A stretch of DNA of 64,000 nt from assembly GCF_034720595.1 (NCBI RefSeq), contig NZ_JAYESJ010000001.1, forward strand, positions 3,002,001 through 3,066,000, given 5' to 3'. The notes under the pieces were generated by a model. The model had not been told where the DNA came from and ran no database searches. It saw only the letters and a program-made list of their open reading frames with translations. Both the position numbers and the translations under genes were made by a program. This document shows positions 46,104 through 54,793 of this stretch, one piece after another. The first letter of the stretch is position 1; every line of letters starts with the position of its first letter. This DNA is from Rhizobium sp. CC-YZS058. GTDB taxonomy: Bacteria; Pseudomonadota; Alphaproteobacteria; Rhizobiales; Rhizobiaceae.

Positions 46104-46472
46104 GTGGAGATCCACCTTGAAGACCGCCTCGCCGCCGCGGCACAGATCCTGCACCGGCTTGCGGAACAGAACATGATGTTGAGCAGCCGCATCATCGCGC
46201 TCGAAAACGTCCTGTCCCACGCGATCGCCCGCCAGTTTCCCGACGGGCAGACCGGCGCAGAGGCGCTGGCCCAGTTTTCGGCGCAGGTTCGCCGGGAGGC
46301 CGTTCATCTCGCGACACTCATCCGCTCCTGGGACGAAACGGATGTGCCGCCTCCCGTGGAGGTGCCGCGATCCATGGAGCGCCTCCTTTCCCGCGCCGAG
46401 ACACTTCGTCATCAGCGCGGCACCAAGCTCGCCGTCGCGCGCACGGCGAGACCGGCGGCCAACGACGGCTGA
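46104..46472 (+). CDS. Hypothetical protein
   Basis: 122 aa from GTG 46104 with TGGAG 8 bases upstream; the nearby ATG 46090 is out of frame. The sequence is Ala/Leu/Arg-rich and helical (EIHLEDRLAAAAQILHRLAE), suggesting a coiled coil, with a flexible C-terminus. I recognise no family. It lies between a chemoreceptor and the B12-type regulator. Confidence 0.6.
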   Translation: MEIHLEDRLAAAAQILHRLAEQNMMLSSRIIALENVLSHAIARQFPDGQTGAEALAQFSAQVRREAVHLATLIRSWDETDVPPPVEVPRSMERLLSRAETLRHQRGTKLAVARTARPAANDG

Positions 46473-46478
46473 GGCCGC

Positions 46479-46524
46479 TTTGCGATGATTTGCGATTGAT
46501 CGGAAACGGATTCTCGCTTACATA
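46479..46524 (+). promoter_or_regulatory. Direct repeats and promoter upstream of the CarH-like gene
   Basis: TTTGCGAT occurs twice, at 46479-46486 and 46489-46496, one helical turn apart. They abut a possible -35 (TTGATC, 46496-46501) with a -10-like TACATA at 46519-46524, spacing 17. Direct-repeat operators overlapping the promoter are known for CarH-type repressors. Confidence 0.4.
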
Positions 46525-46566
46525 AAGAGTTTCGAAGATACCGACCAGCTGGCTGTAGCGGGAGCC

Positions 46567-47493
46567 ATGAGGGACGACGCAGGACGCAGTTCGACCGCGG
46601 TGGTGAAATTTTCGGACGCCTTGAAGCGTGCCGGCATCTCCAAACTCGTCCTGCATGCCTGGGAACGGCGCTTCAACGTCGAGCTGAGCGAGAGGACCGT
46701 TACCGGTCGCCGCTACATGACCGATCTTCAGGTCGAGCGGCTGCGGCTGCTCAAGCTGTGCACCGAAGCGGGCTTTCGAATCGGCGCGATCATTCAGCTT
46801 CCCGATGACGAGCTGGTGCGGATTTCCGCAGAGCATTCCTTGCGGCTGGACCTCTGCGCGACGCTCGATGCGGTGCAGAGGCTGGACGGGGCGGCGCTGG
46901 GCGCCGATCTGGAGCGACGCCTGGAAGCGCTGGGACCTGTTGCCTTCGCGCTGCGCGTTGCCGCTCCGCTGATGAAGGAGGTCGGCCGGCGCTGGCACGA
47001 GGGCAGCCTCTCCATCGCCGCCGAGCATCTGGCGTCTGCGGAAATCCGCCGCTTTCTCGCCGCGTGCCTGGCGCGGGTTCCAGTCGCTCCGGGTGCTCTC
47101 AAGGCAATTGCGACGACACCGGAGGGCGAGATGCACGAGCTCGGCGCGCTCGTGGTCGCTCTCATCTCCCGCAGCCAGGGGATCGATACGCTCTATCTCG
47201 GCCCAAACCTGCCGAACGACCAGATCGTCGGCGCGGCGCGTCAATATGGGGCGGGCCTCGTGCTTCTCAGTTGCATGGGGTCGGCGCGGCGCAGCCTTCC
47301 CGCCCAACTCACGACACTGCGCGCTGCCCTGCCGCCGGAGATCCTCATCATCGCCGGCGGCTTGGCCGCCGAACAGCTGACGCCGATGCAGGGGCTTCAG
47401 GTCCTGAACGACATGCAGACCCTGGAAGCAATCCTGCAGAACCTGGCAGGATCGGCCAAGCCGGACGCAGGCTGCGCGAGGGAAACCTCCTAA
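46567..47493 (+). CDS. MerR-family regulator with B12-binding domain (CarH/LitR-like)
   Basis: 308 aa. Residues 12-80 are a MerR HTH of the CarA/CarH kind (LVLHAWERRFNVEL). A four-helix cobalamin cap follows and contains W143-H144 and E153-H154 (RRWHEGSLSIAAEHLAS), the W-x9-EH motif of photosensory AdoCbl domains. The Rossmann-fold B12 domain carries GEMHELG with H190 as the lower axial ligand. Spacing agrees with Thermus CarH (W131, H132, E141, H142, H177). It is predicted to be a light-sensitive, adenosylcobalamin-dependent tetrameric repressor; targets unknown. Confidence 0.85.
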   Translation: MRDDAGRSSTAVVKFSDALKRAGISKLVLHAWERRFNVELSERTVTGRRYMTDLQVERLRLLKLCTEAGFRIGAIIQLPDDELVRISAEHSLRLDLCATLDAVQRLDGAALGADLERRLEALGPVAFALRVAAPLMKEVGRRWHEGSLSIAAEHLASAEIRRFLAACLARVPVAPGALKAIATTPEGEMHELGALVVALISRSQGIDTLYLGPNLPNDQIVGAARQYGAGLVLLSCMGSARRSLPAQLTTLRAALPPEILIIAGGLAAEQLTPMQGLQVLNDMQTLEAILQNLAGSAKPDAGCARETS

Positions 47494-47528
47494 CGCCGGA
47501 CGCTCGCCGCGCAGTTTAGCCCTGGAAA

Positions 47529-48128
47529 TCACTCTGCGTCGCCTGTCTGCTCGATCCGGTCGAGCACGGCTTCGGGGGCAACGTCCTTTTTCAACTCCGT
47601 CAGCTCCTCGCTCGCTTCGATCGGCACATCGAGCCTGCGGGCGATCGCCTCCACCATCTCGATCAGGCGGGTCGTCTCGTGCTCGTTCAAAAGGCTGATC
47701 TGCAGGTCGAGGTCGGCGCGCGCATCGTCCTCGGCGGCCATCCTGTTCTGGTTGATCAATACGAAGGTGGAGAGAAAGATGGCTTCGACGGAGGCTTCCA
47801 TGGCCAGGATCACCAGGGAAGGATCCCAGACGGGAAGACCCGGCACGATGCCGAGATTGGCAAGGATCCAGCTGCCATACAGCACCAGATGAATGTAGAC
47901 GAACGGCATGGAGCCGGCGAAACGGCTGATGGCGGCGGCGGCGCGCTCCTGAAGAGAGGCGGCACGTGCGGCCTCGCGGCGCCGCTCCATCACCGCGTCG
48001 ATGTTGCGGGCCAGAGCAGGCGCCAGTCCGTCGGCAGCCTCGGTCGTGACGCCGCGCCGTCGGTCTGCCACCGGAGCATCGTCATGCGCCGTGGTCGGTG
48101 AGACGGGGGCCGGTCCGGTCAAACTCAT
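47529..48128 (-). CDS. DUF1003 membrane protein
   Basis: 199 aa from ATG 48128; its first four bases overlap the end of the DUF6894 gene. The two-helix DUF1003 core is present (SMPFVYIHLVLYGSWILANL then VWDPSLVILAMEASVEAIFL and STFVLINQNRMAAEDDARAD). The C-terminal region is a charged coiled-coil-like segment (LLNEHETTRLIEMVEAIARR). DUF1003 proteins are widespread in alphaproteobacteria and often stress-linked; function unknown. Confidence 0.85.
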   Translation of the reverse strand: MSLTGPAPVSPTTAHDDAPVADRRRGVTTEAADGLAPALARNIDAVMERRREAARAASLQERAAAAISRFAGSMPFVYIHLVLYGSWILANLGIVPGLPVWDPSLVILAMEASVEAIFLSTFVLINQNRMAAEDDARADLDLQISLLNEHETTRLIEMVEAIARRLDVPIEASEELTELKKDVAPEAVLDRIEQTGDAE

Positions 48129-48385
48129 TGCGGATCCGCCGGTTCGGCATCCTGAAGGCGGACCTCGAACAGGGGCCCCGAACTGTCGCACACCTCGATG
48201 CCCAGGATTTCCACCGGCTCTTCGTTTTGCCGGCTCTCGTCCAGGATCGCCATCATCGTCATCTGGGCGCAGGTGCGCGCGGCGACGATCGAGGCAAGCT
48301 GATCGTCTCCTTCCAGATCCTGGATGACCCGGTCTTTCATACGAAGGTGGAAATAGTAACGGGGCAATGCGCGCTGTCCTTCCAT
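48125..48385 (-). CDS. DUF6894 family protein
   Basis: 86 aa, from ATG 48385. RALPRYYFHLRMKDRVIQDL then EGDDQLASIVAARTCAQMTM is a textbook DUF6894 start, and the C-terminal strands IEVCDSSGPLFEVRLQDAEP complete it. Translationally coupled to DUF1003 by a 4-base overlap (48125-48128), suggesting joint function. Third member in this window. No perfect EcfG promoter is visible upstream. Confidence 0.75.
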   Translation of the reverse strand: MEGQRALPRYYFHLRMKDRVIQDLEGDDQLASIVAARTCAQMTMMAILDESRQNEEPVEILGIEVCDSSGPLFEVRLQDAEPADPQ

Positions 48386-48606
48386 GCCGGCGATGATGCC
48401 GGATGAAGCGCCGAACAGCGCGATAGGGGGAAAGGTCCGGTACGCTCCCCGACCGTTCCGCCCGATGCGGGGCGTGATGCGGAGCGGGAATGGGAGGCCC
48501 GAGGGACGGCAAGGGCTTGCTGCCTCCCCTGCGCGTGCGGATGGCAGGAGAGGCCTTCGAACCGGGCTCTACGCCGGTGCGGCCCGGAAACCGGTCTCAG
48601 TGCCGA

Positions 48607-50763
48607 TCAGGCGACGGCTGCGGTGCGGGCGCTGTGCGAGGGTCCGAGAGGCTGCCCGAGTTGGAGTAGCCGGTCGATCTCGCTGCCCGGCATGGGTTTG
48701 CCCATCAGGTAGCCCTGGAACTGGTCGCAGCCGGCTTCGCGCAAGATTTCGGCCTGCGTCGGATGCTCGATCCCCTCGGCGGTGACCGGTATATCGAGCG
48801 CCGTCGCCAGCAGGACCGTCGCGGTCAGCACGTCGCGGCCGTTGGCCTTTTCCTCCAGTGCCGTGACCAGGGAGCGGTCGATCTTGACGCGGTCGAAGCC
48901 AAAGGCGCGCAGCGCGCCGATGCTCGCATAGCCGCAACCGAAATCATCCAGTGCGAACTTGACGCCCACCTTCTTCAGCCCCTCGATGGACCGCCGCGCC
49001 TGGTCCGGGTTCGACATCAGCACGCCTTCGGTGATCTCGAGCGTCAGCCGCTTGGGATCGAACCCCTCCGCGGAGAGGAGGCCGAGCACCATGAAGGAGA
49101 AATCGGGATTGCAGAGCTGCAGCGGCGAGACATTGACCGAGAGGTAGAGATCCGGCCAGCCCTTGGCGAAGGCGATCGACGTCAGAAGCATGTGCCGGCC
49201 GAGCGCATCGATCTGCCCGGATTTTTCCGCCAGCGGAATGAAAACGTCGGGGCTGATCCGCCCGCTCGGCCCTTCCCAGCGTGCAAGCGCCTCGACACCG
49301 CGGATCGTTCCGTCGATGGCCGACACCAGCGGCTGGAAGACCGGCTGGATCTCGCCCTGCGCGATCGCCTCGCGCAGCTGATGTTCGAGGAGGGAGAGGT
49401 GCTCGCGCTCCGCATCGAGCGTGGGGTCGTAATGGACGACGCGGCCCCGTCCGTCCTCCTTCGCCCGGTAGAGCGCCATGTCCGCGCGCCGCAGGATCTC
49501 CAGCGGATCGACCGTTGCAATGGCGGAGGCAGTGCCGATGCTGGCGCCGACCTCGATCGTGCGGCCGGCGATGACGAAGGGCACACGGAAGATGTCGAGG
49601 ATGGCGGCATCGACCTCGGCCGAAAGGGCGCCGGACTGAACCAGAGCGAACTCGTCCCCGCCAAGCCGGGCGACCGCCTCGACCTGCGGACGCAGGCTCG
49701 AGAAGGCCTCGGCGACCTGCTTGATCAGCGCATCCCCGACGGCATGGCCCCAGGCATCGTTGACCGCCTTGAACCCGTCGAGATCGACGAGATGGAGCGT
49801 GAGTTCGCCATCGCTGAGCCCCAGGTTCTGAAGGCGGCTGATGTCCTGCAGCAGACCCGTGCGGTTGAAGAGCCCGGTCAAGCCATCATGGGCCGCCTCG
49901 TACTGGGCAGCGCTCGCCAGCCTCTTCAGCCGCCGCGCCTCGACGGTGCCGCAGGCAAGGATGCCGAGGAGGAAGACGAGGAGAATGGTCAGCGCCACAT
50001 AGATGAAGGGTTCGACGACGCGGTAGATATCATGGCCCGGATGCTTGGCGGCCCAGGCGAGAGAGCCGAGATCCAGCCCGAGCGGAAGGCTGAGCTCACC
50101 CTCTACCGGCGCCGTGGTGAGGCGGAGACCTGGCAGATCATGCTCCTCCGCTTCTTCCGCCAGCACGGCGGGCGTCAACTCCTTGAAGAAGGTCAGCACA
50201 TGATGCCGCGCCGTGTCGGTCGTGGCGTCGAAGGGTTGGATGGCATTGGAGGAGACGAGAAAGATGCGGCCGTCGCTCTTCAACACATGCACGATCGGGG
50301 TGCGCCCGCCCTGTGCGGCGAGCGCGGTCTGATCCGCCAGCGCGGGGCCGAACATGGCCGCGGCATCGAAAGGTTGCCCCTTGAAATAGGAGGAATAGGT
50401 CTTGCGATCCTGATCGATCACGAGAACGCCGTCATAGAGCGCATAGTCGGCACTGGTCTTGGCCCAGTTGCTGTAAGCCCAGCCGACCGGATCGCTGCCG
50501 AGCGACGCGGCATAGGCATCGTCCCAGACGCTGTTGTCGGCCGTGACGGCGGCAATCTTGTCCTTCAGCGAGGAGAGCACCGACTGCGCGGCGTGCCTGG
50601 CGCGGGCATTGTCGATCGCATCGGCCGATCCCACCATCGTGCCTACCACATGGGCCATGATGGCGGAGAGCGTCAGGCCGACGAAGAGAAAGAAGAGGGT
50701 TGCGAAGACGACGGAGAGCGTCGAGCTCCCGCGCGTGGACAAGGCACGGTTGGTCATGGTCAT
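48607..50763 (-). CDS. CHASE4-GGDEF-EAL protein (diguanylate cyclase/phosphodiesterase)
   Basis: 718 aa. TM1 (17-42), periplasmic CHASE4 sensor (NSVWDDAYAASLGSDPVGWA then YSNWAKTSADYALYDGVLVI), TM2 (about 255-278), GGDEF domain with intact RLGGDEFALV, then EAL domain with EAL in GVEALARW, NVSPLQL, EITEG and DDFGCGYAS. Both catalytic motifs look functional, so it could make or degrade c-di-GMP depending on the CHASE4 signal. It probably helps switch between motility and surface growth alongside the chemoreceptors nearby. Confidence 0.93.
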   Translation of the reverse strand: MTMTNRALSTRGSSTLSVVFATLFFLFVGLTLSAIMAHVVGTMVGSADAIDNARARHAAQSVLSSLKDKIAAVTADNSVWDDAYAASLGSDPVGWAYSNWAKTSADYALYDGVLVIDQDRKTYSSYFKGQPFDAAAMFGPALADQTALAAQGGRTPIVHVLKSDGRIFLVSSNAIQPFDATTDTARHHVLTFFKELTPAVLAEEAEEHDLPGLRLTTAPVEGELSLPLGLDLGSLAWAAKHPGHDIYRVVEPFIYVALTILLVFLLGILACGTVEARRLKRLASAAQYEAAHDGLTGLFNRTGLLQDISRLQNLGLSDGELTLHLVDLDGFKAVNDAWGHAVGDALIKQVAEAFSSLRPQVEAVARLGGDEFALVQSGALSAEVDAAILDIFRVPFVIAGRTIEVGASIGTASAIATVDPLEILRRADMALYRAKEDGRGRVVHYDPTLDAEREHLSLLEHQLREAIAQGEIQPVFQPLVSAIDGTIRGVEALARWEGPSGRISPDVFIPLAEKSGQIDALGRHMLLTSIAFAKGWPDLYLSVNVSPLQLCNPDFSFMVLGLLSAEGFDPKRLTLEITEGVLMSNPDQARRSIEGLKKVGVKFALDDFGCGYASIGALRAFGFDRVKIDRSLVTALEEKANGRDVLTATVLLATALDIPVTAEGIEHPTQAEILREAGCDQFQGYLMGKPMPGSEIDRLLQLGQPLGPSHSARTAAVA

Positions 50764-50890
50764 TCCGGGAATGGGGTCATCAGCATCTGCGAACGCCCAT
50801 TCGTGGCCTCATGCCGAGCTCTTGTCGCAGGCGCAGGATGCTCCCAGCCGATGTATCCCGTCCTAAAGGACACGGTTAACGCCTGGATCC

Positions 50891-50914
50891 CGCCTCCCTA
50901 GATCTGGGGAGGCG
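50891..50914. repeat. Inverted repeat, 8-bp arms
   Basis: CGCCTCCC and GGGAGGCG flank an 8-base loop between two divergently oriented genes. Could be an operator or a stray hairpin; no T-tract. Confidence 0.35.
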
Positions 50915-51092
50915 ATGGCTTGGACTGACCAAATACGTAAGCGATACCGAACCACCCTGAGGGTCCATTCGACCCTGCGCGTGCGGCAACGTACAGATGC
51001 TGCACTGCGGCAAGATGGCGAATGTCAGCAGCGAAGACGATGGGATAGGTCTGCCGCAGCCCAGCGCATCAGAGAGCAGTGAGGTCTCGTCC

Positions 51093-51206
51093 ATGTGGGA
51101 TTGGTTCCCGATCGTCTTCTTTCCCTTCAAGCTGCTCGTGCTCGGAACAGGCATGTTCTTCGCCATCAAGTGGCATCACGACCAGGACAAGAAGGACAAG
51201 ACGTAG
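51093..51206 (+). CDS. Small membrane protein, MWDW family (37 aa)
   Basis: ATG 51093 with GAGG 8 bases upstream; 37 residues: a single hydrophobic helix (FPIVFFPFKLLVLGTGMFFA) between MWDW and the charged tail IKWHHDQDKKDKT. It matches the first 31 residues of the 76-aa protein at 5749-5979 almost position by position. A longer in-frame start (50997) adds unconserved polar sequence. Probably a single-pass inner-membrane microprotein, possibly modulating a larger membrane protein. Confidence 0.65.
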   Translation: MWDWFPIVFFPFKLLVLGTGMFFAIKWHHDQDKKDKT

Positions 51207-51292
51207 TGCGACAGGCGGGCTGATCGCGCACGTCTGCCGGGAGCAGACCTCGCCTGCTCCCGGCTGGGAACCCATTGCTTGGAGAATGCCGC

Positions 51293-53206
51293 TCAGAATT
51301 CGCTCCACTGGCCGCCGCCGGCCCCGCCGCCTGCCGCTCTTTTCGGGCGGAGGGCGGCGGGGCGGCTGGGGGTTGCCATGGCATGGGCCATGGCAGTGAG
51401 GGTGGCGGACGATGTCCGTCCCTGCTGACCGAGCGAGAAGCGGGAAACGAGGCTCTGGAGGCGCGCCGCTTCATTGGCTAGCGTGTTGGCGGCCGCGGTC
51501 GATTGCTCGACCATCGCGGCGTTCTGCTGGGTCGTCTGGTCCATGGCGTTTACCGCCATGTTGATTTCCGAAAGGCCCGTGCGCTGTTCGCTGGTCGCTT
51601 GCGCGATCGAATCCATATGGGTGTTGATCTGCCGGACGAAGCCGCCGATGCTTTCCAGCGCTTCGCCCGCATCCCGCACGAGCCGAACGCCGTTTTCCAC
51701 CTGGCCGGAGGAATGCTGGATCAGGCCCTTGATTTCCTTCGCGGCCTGCGCCGAGCGCTGGGCAAGCTCGCGCACCTCCTGCGCCACGACGGCAAAGCCC
51801 TTCCCCGCTTCGCCGGCACGCGCTGCCTCGACGCCGGCATTCAAGGCCAGGAGATTGGTCTGAAAGGCGATTTCGTCGATCACGCCGATGATGTTGGAGA
51901 TCTGCTGCGCGCTTTCCTCGATGCCCTTCATCGCATTGACGGCAAGCGAGACGACCTCGGAAGAGCGCTCGGCGGCGCGATTGGCATCGACCGCCACATG
52001 GCGCGCTTCGTCCGTGCGCTGAGAAGAGTTGGAAACATTGGTGGTGATCTCATCGAGCGCCGCCGCGGTTTCCTCCAGCGAAGCGGCCTGCTGCTCGGTG
52101 CGCTTGGACAGGTCGTTGGCCCCGGCAGCGATTTCCTGCGTGCCGGAATCGAGGGTGGTGATCGCCTGGGAGATCTCCACCAGCGTCGCGGCAAGCTGCT
52201 GCGTCGATGCGTTGAAATCCTGCCGGAGATTTTCGAACTCCGGCGCGAAGGCCTCGTCCAGACGAAAGGCAAGATCGCCGGCGGCAAGCTTTTTGAGCCC
52301 GGCCGCAAGGCCTGCCGTCGCCTGGCGAAGGGCCTCGTTGGCACGAGCCTCTGCCGCACGCTGGCTGGCATCCGCGGCCGCAGCCTGCTGGCGGCTCTCC
52401 TCGGCCTCGGCTTCAAGCGTCATCTTGTTGATGGCCGACTGGCGGAAAATTTCCACGGCATGGGCCATGGTCCCGATCTCGTCCGTTCGGCCGTGATAGG
52501 GAATGGCGGCCTCCGTATCGCCGCCGGCAAGCCGGCCCATGGCTGCGGTGATCTTGAGGATCGGCGCGGAAATGCTGGTGAGGGCGAAGCCAACGCCGCC
52601 CGCGACGAGCAAGAGCGTCAGCCCCGCCAGGAAGAAGGTCATGGTCCGCGTCGCGGTGTAGGAGTCCTGGCTTTCACGATAGGCTGCCTCGGCGCCGGAT
52701 CGGTTCATGGCCACGAGATCGTCAAGGAGAGCCGATGCCGCGTCGAACGTCTGTCGCGCATCGCCCTTGAACAGCGCGGCAGCCTTCTCATTCTCGTTAG
52801 CCCGGGACAGCTCGAGAACGCTGGTCATGATCGTTTCATAATCCAGCCAGGCCTTCGAAAAGCGCTGGTAGAGCTCGCGCTCCTCGGCCGAGGAAATCAG
52901 CGGTTCGTAAGCAGCGCGCAGGCTGGCAATCTTTGCCCGCATGCCGTTCTGGTCGCCTTCCGCCTTGTCCATCTCCGCCGGCGAGGTCGAGATGATGTGG
53001 CTGCCCTCTGCAATGCGAAGATCGGAGGTGGCGGTGTTCAAAGCGTTGAGGGTGCTGATGGAAGGCAGCCAGTTGGTGCTGATCTCTCGCGTGGCGCCAT
53101 TGGTGCTGGCAACGCCGGATATGCCGGCGCGGGCCAGCAGTCCCACCGCGAGAAACACCGTGGCAAAGATGACGATGAGGGTCAGTTTGATACTCGGTCG
53201 TTTCAT
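51293..53206 (-). CDS. Methyl-accepting chemotaxis protein with C-terminal pentapeptide
   Basis: 637 aa. TM1 (7-27), a four-helix-bundle periplasmic sensor, TM2 ([20 protein letters not shown]), HAMP, and MA signalling domain with [20 protein letters not shown]. The last residues [12 protein letters not shown] consist of a Gly-rich linker and a WxxF pentapeptide, the docking tether for CheR/CheB in other bacteria. It therefore should be a high-abundance, adaptation-competent receptor. Ligand unknown. Confidence 0.92.
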   Translation of the reverse strand: MKRPSIKLTLIVIFATVFLAVGLLARAGISGVASTNGATREISTNWLPSISTLNALNTATSDLRIAEGSHIISTSPAEMDKAEGDQNGMRAKIASLRAAYEPLISSAEERELYQRFSKAWLDYETIMTSVLELSRANENEKAAALFKGDARQTFDAASALLDDLVAMNRSGAEAAYRESQDSYTATRTMTFFLAGLTLLLVAGGVGFALTSISAPILKITAAMGRLAGGDTEAAIPYHGRTDEIGTMAHAVEIFRQSAINKMTLEAEAEESRQQAAAADASQRAAEARANEALRQATAGLAAGLKKLAAGDLAFRLDEAFAPEFENLRQDFNASTQQLAATLVEISQAITTLDSGTQEIAAGANDLSKRTEQQAASLEETAAALDEITTNVSNSSQRTDEARHVAVDANRAAERSSEVVSLAVNAMKGIEESAQQISNIIGVIDEIAFQTNLLALNAGVEAARAGEAGKGFAVVAQEVRELAQRSAQAAKEIKGLIQHSSGQVENGVRLVRDAGEALESIGGFVRQINTHMDSIAQATSEQRTGLSEINMAVNAMDQTTQQNAAMVEQSTAAANTLANEAARLQSLVSRFSLGQQGRTSSATLTAMAHAMATPSRPAALRPKRAAGGGAGGGQWSEF

Positions 53207-53413
53207 GAAAGAGGCTCCGCTATCTCGAACGATGGCTCTGGATCATGCATGCGACACGTTAAGTTTTAGTAATTCATAGATTTAGTAATCAAGGTTTTAC
53301 ACTGAAAGAGTTTACTGCTTTAGGTAAAATGGACCGAAGGGCTCGAGAGCGCCTCGGGATGCGGCGTGGGGAGGCACGGAGTCGTTTGGCAGGGAGGCTT
53401 CGCGCCTGGCCGC

Positions 53414-54787
53414 TTACGCCGCCCAGGTCCCCATCGGGTCGTGCAGCGTGACGCGGTTGCGGCCGCCATGCTTGGCGGCGTAGAGCGCCTTGTCGGCCTC
53501 GGAAAGAAGCAGGCCGACATCGCTGAGGCGGCGTGTTCCGCGCGAGGCGATGCCGATGCTGGTCGTCAGATGCACGCTCTGGCCGGCGCCGAGGTCGATC
53601 GAGAGCGCGGAGACCATGCGGCGGATACGCTCGGCCACCGCCTTGACCTGGGGCACGTCCAGGCCTTCCACCAGCGCAGTGAACTCTTCTCCCCCATACC
53701 GCGCCACGGAGATGGCGGGGTCCTCGCCGACCGTCTGCAGCAACTCCGCCACCGCCCGCAGGCACTGGTCGCCCGCCTTGTGGCCATGCGTGTCGTTGAT
53801 CGCCTTGAAGTGGTCAAGGTCGATCATCATGACCGAGAGATTGCCATCGGCGGCGCTGGCGCGGGAGAAAGCCTCCTCGAGCAGGCGTTCGAGCTTGCGG
53901 CGGTTGGGAAGGCCGGTCAGCCCGTCCCGATCCGAGAGGATCTGCAGCGTCGAGTTTGTGCGCTTGAGGTTCTCCGAAAGCGCCCCGTAACTGTCGACCG
54001 CATCGGCGATGGTGGCAAGTTCCTGGAAAAGCGGGCGTGGCAGCGCGCCTTCCACCTCTCCGCCGCGGCCGATCGCCTCCAGCTTCAGGATCGCGGCGCC
54101 GATGGGGGCGACGATGAAGCGCCGCACGACCCACAGCGTGACGATCAGGAACAGGACCGGCAGCATAACGATCAGGATCCAGCGCTTCTTGACCTCCGAC
54201 GCGGCGCTGGCGACGGAGGAGACCAGCGAATCCGCCAGCATGACCGCATCGGTCGAGAGGCTGTCGCTCAACCGGTCGGCCGTGGCGATGGCGCGTTTGT
54301 AGGCCTGCGTGCTGTCGGCTTCGGCACGGGCAATCCGCCTATCGCGCTCCTCTGCGTCGAGCGGTTGGTCGCCCGCGGTCTCACCGGCCTGCAGCCGGCG
54401 CGCGGCCTCGCGGCCGACGACGATTTTCTTCACCTCGCCGGCGATGATGCGGGCCCCGTCGATCAGCATGCGATTGTCATCGAGGCTGAAGCTTTGGCAG
54501 AGCGTTTGCAGCTGCAGCTGGATCTGCCGCTCCACCCGGCGGTCGTGCGCGAGATAGACGGAGCGGATCAGCGAGGCGGCGCGCTCCACCTTCAGGGCAT
54601 TGCGGTTCTGCGAGAGGATCAGCGGGATCTGCTGTTCGCGCGTCAGCCGCGCGCTTTCTTCCACCGTATTGAGGAAGCTGACCGAATAGGCGGACGCGCA
54701 GAGCGCGTAGAGCACCGCCATCAGCAGGGCGAAGTGCCCCGCCGTTCTCAGCGACAGTCTGCGCAAGGGGGGAAACAGTCCCGGCAT
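53414..54787 (-). CDS. Membrane diguanylate cyclase (GGDEF)
   Basis: 457 aa. TM1 (16-40), a helical periplasmic region of about 165 residues, TM2 (WILIVMLPVLFLIVTLWVVR), a HAMP-like linker and a GGDEF domain (DGLTGLPNRRKLERLLEEAF) with active-site RYGGEEF. No RxxD inhibitory site is evident at the usual position. It follows the binding-protein gene by 6 bases with no separate promoter, so the two are co-expressed and the cyclase may read the state of the binding protein in the periplasm. Confidence 0.92.
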   Translation of the reverse strand: MPGLFPPLRRLSLRTAGHFALLMAVLYALCASAYSVSFLNTVEESARLTREQQIPLILSQNRNALKVERAASLIRSVYLAHDRRVERQIQLQLQTLCQSFSLDDNRMLIDGARIIAGEVKKIVVGREAARRLQAGETAGDQPLDAEERDRRIARAEADSTQAYKRAIATADRLSDSLSTDAVMLADSLVSSVASAASEVKKRWILIVMLPVLFLIVTLWVVRRFIVAPIGAAILKLEAIGRGGEVEGALPRPLFQELATIADAVDSYGALSENLKRTNSTLQILSDRDGLTGLPNRRKLERLLEEAFSRASAADGNLSVMMIDLDHFKAINDTHGHKAGDQCLRAVAELLQTVGEDPAISVARYGGEEFTALVEGLDVPQVKAVAERIRRMVSALSIDLGAGQSVHLTTSIGIASRGTRRLSDVGLLLSEADKALYAAKHGGRNRVTLHDPMGTWAA

Positions 54788-54793
54788 GATCGA

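Noticed and set aside
48763..50901. 712-codon plus-strand frame
   Set aside because: Antisense of the GGDEF-EAL gene, which has all catalytic motifs.
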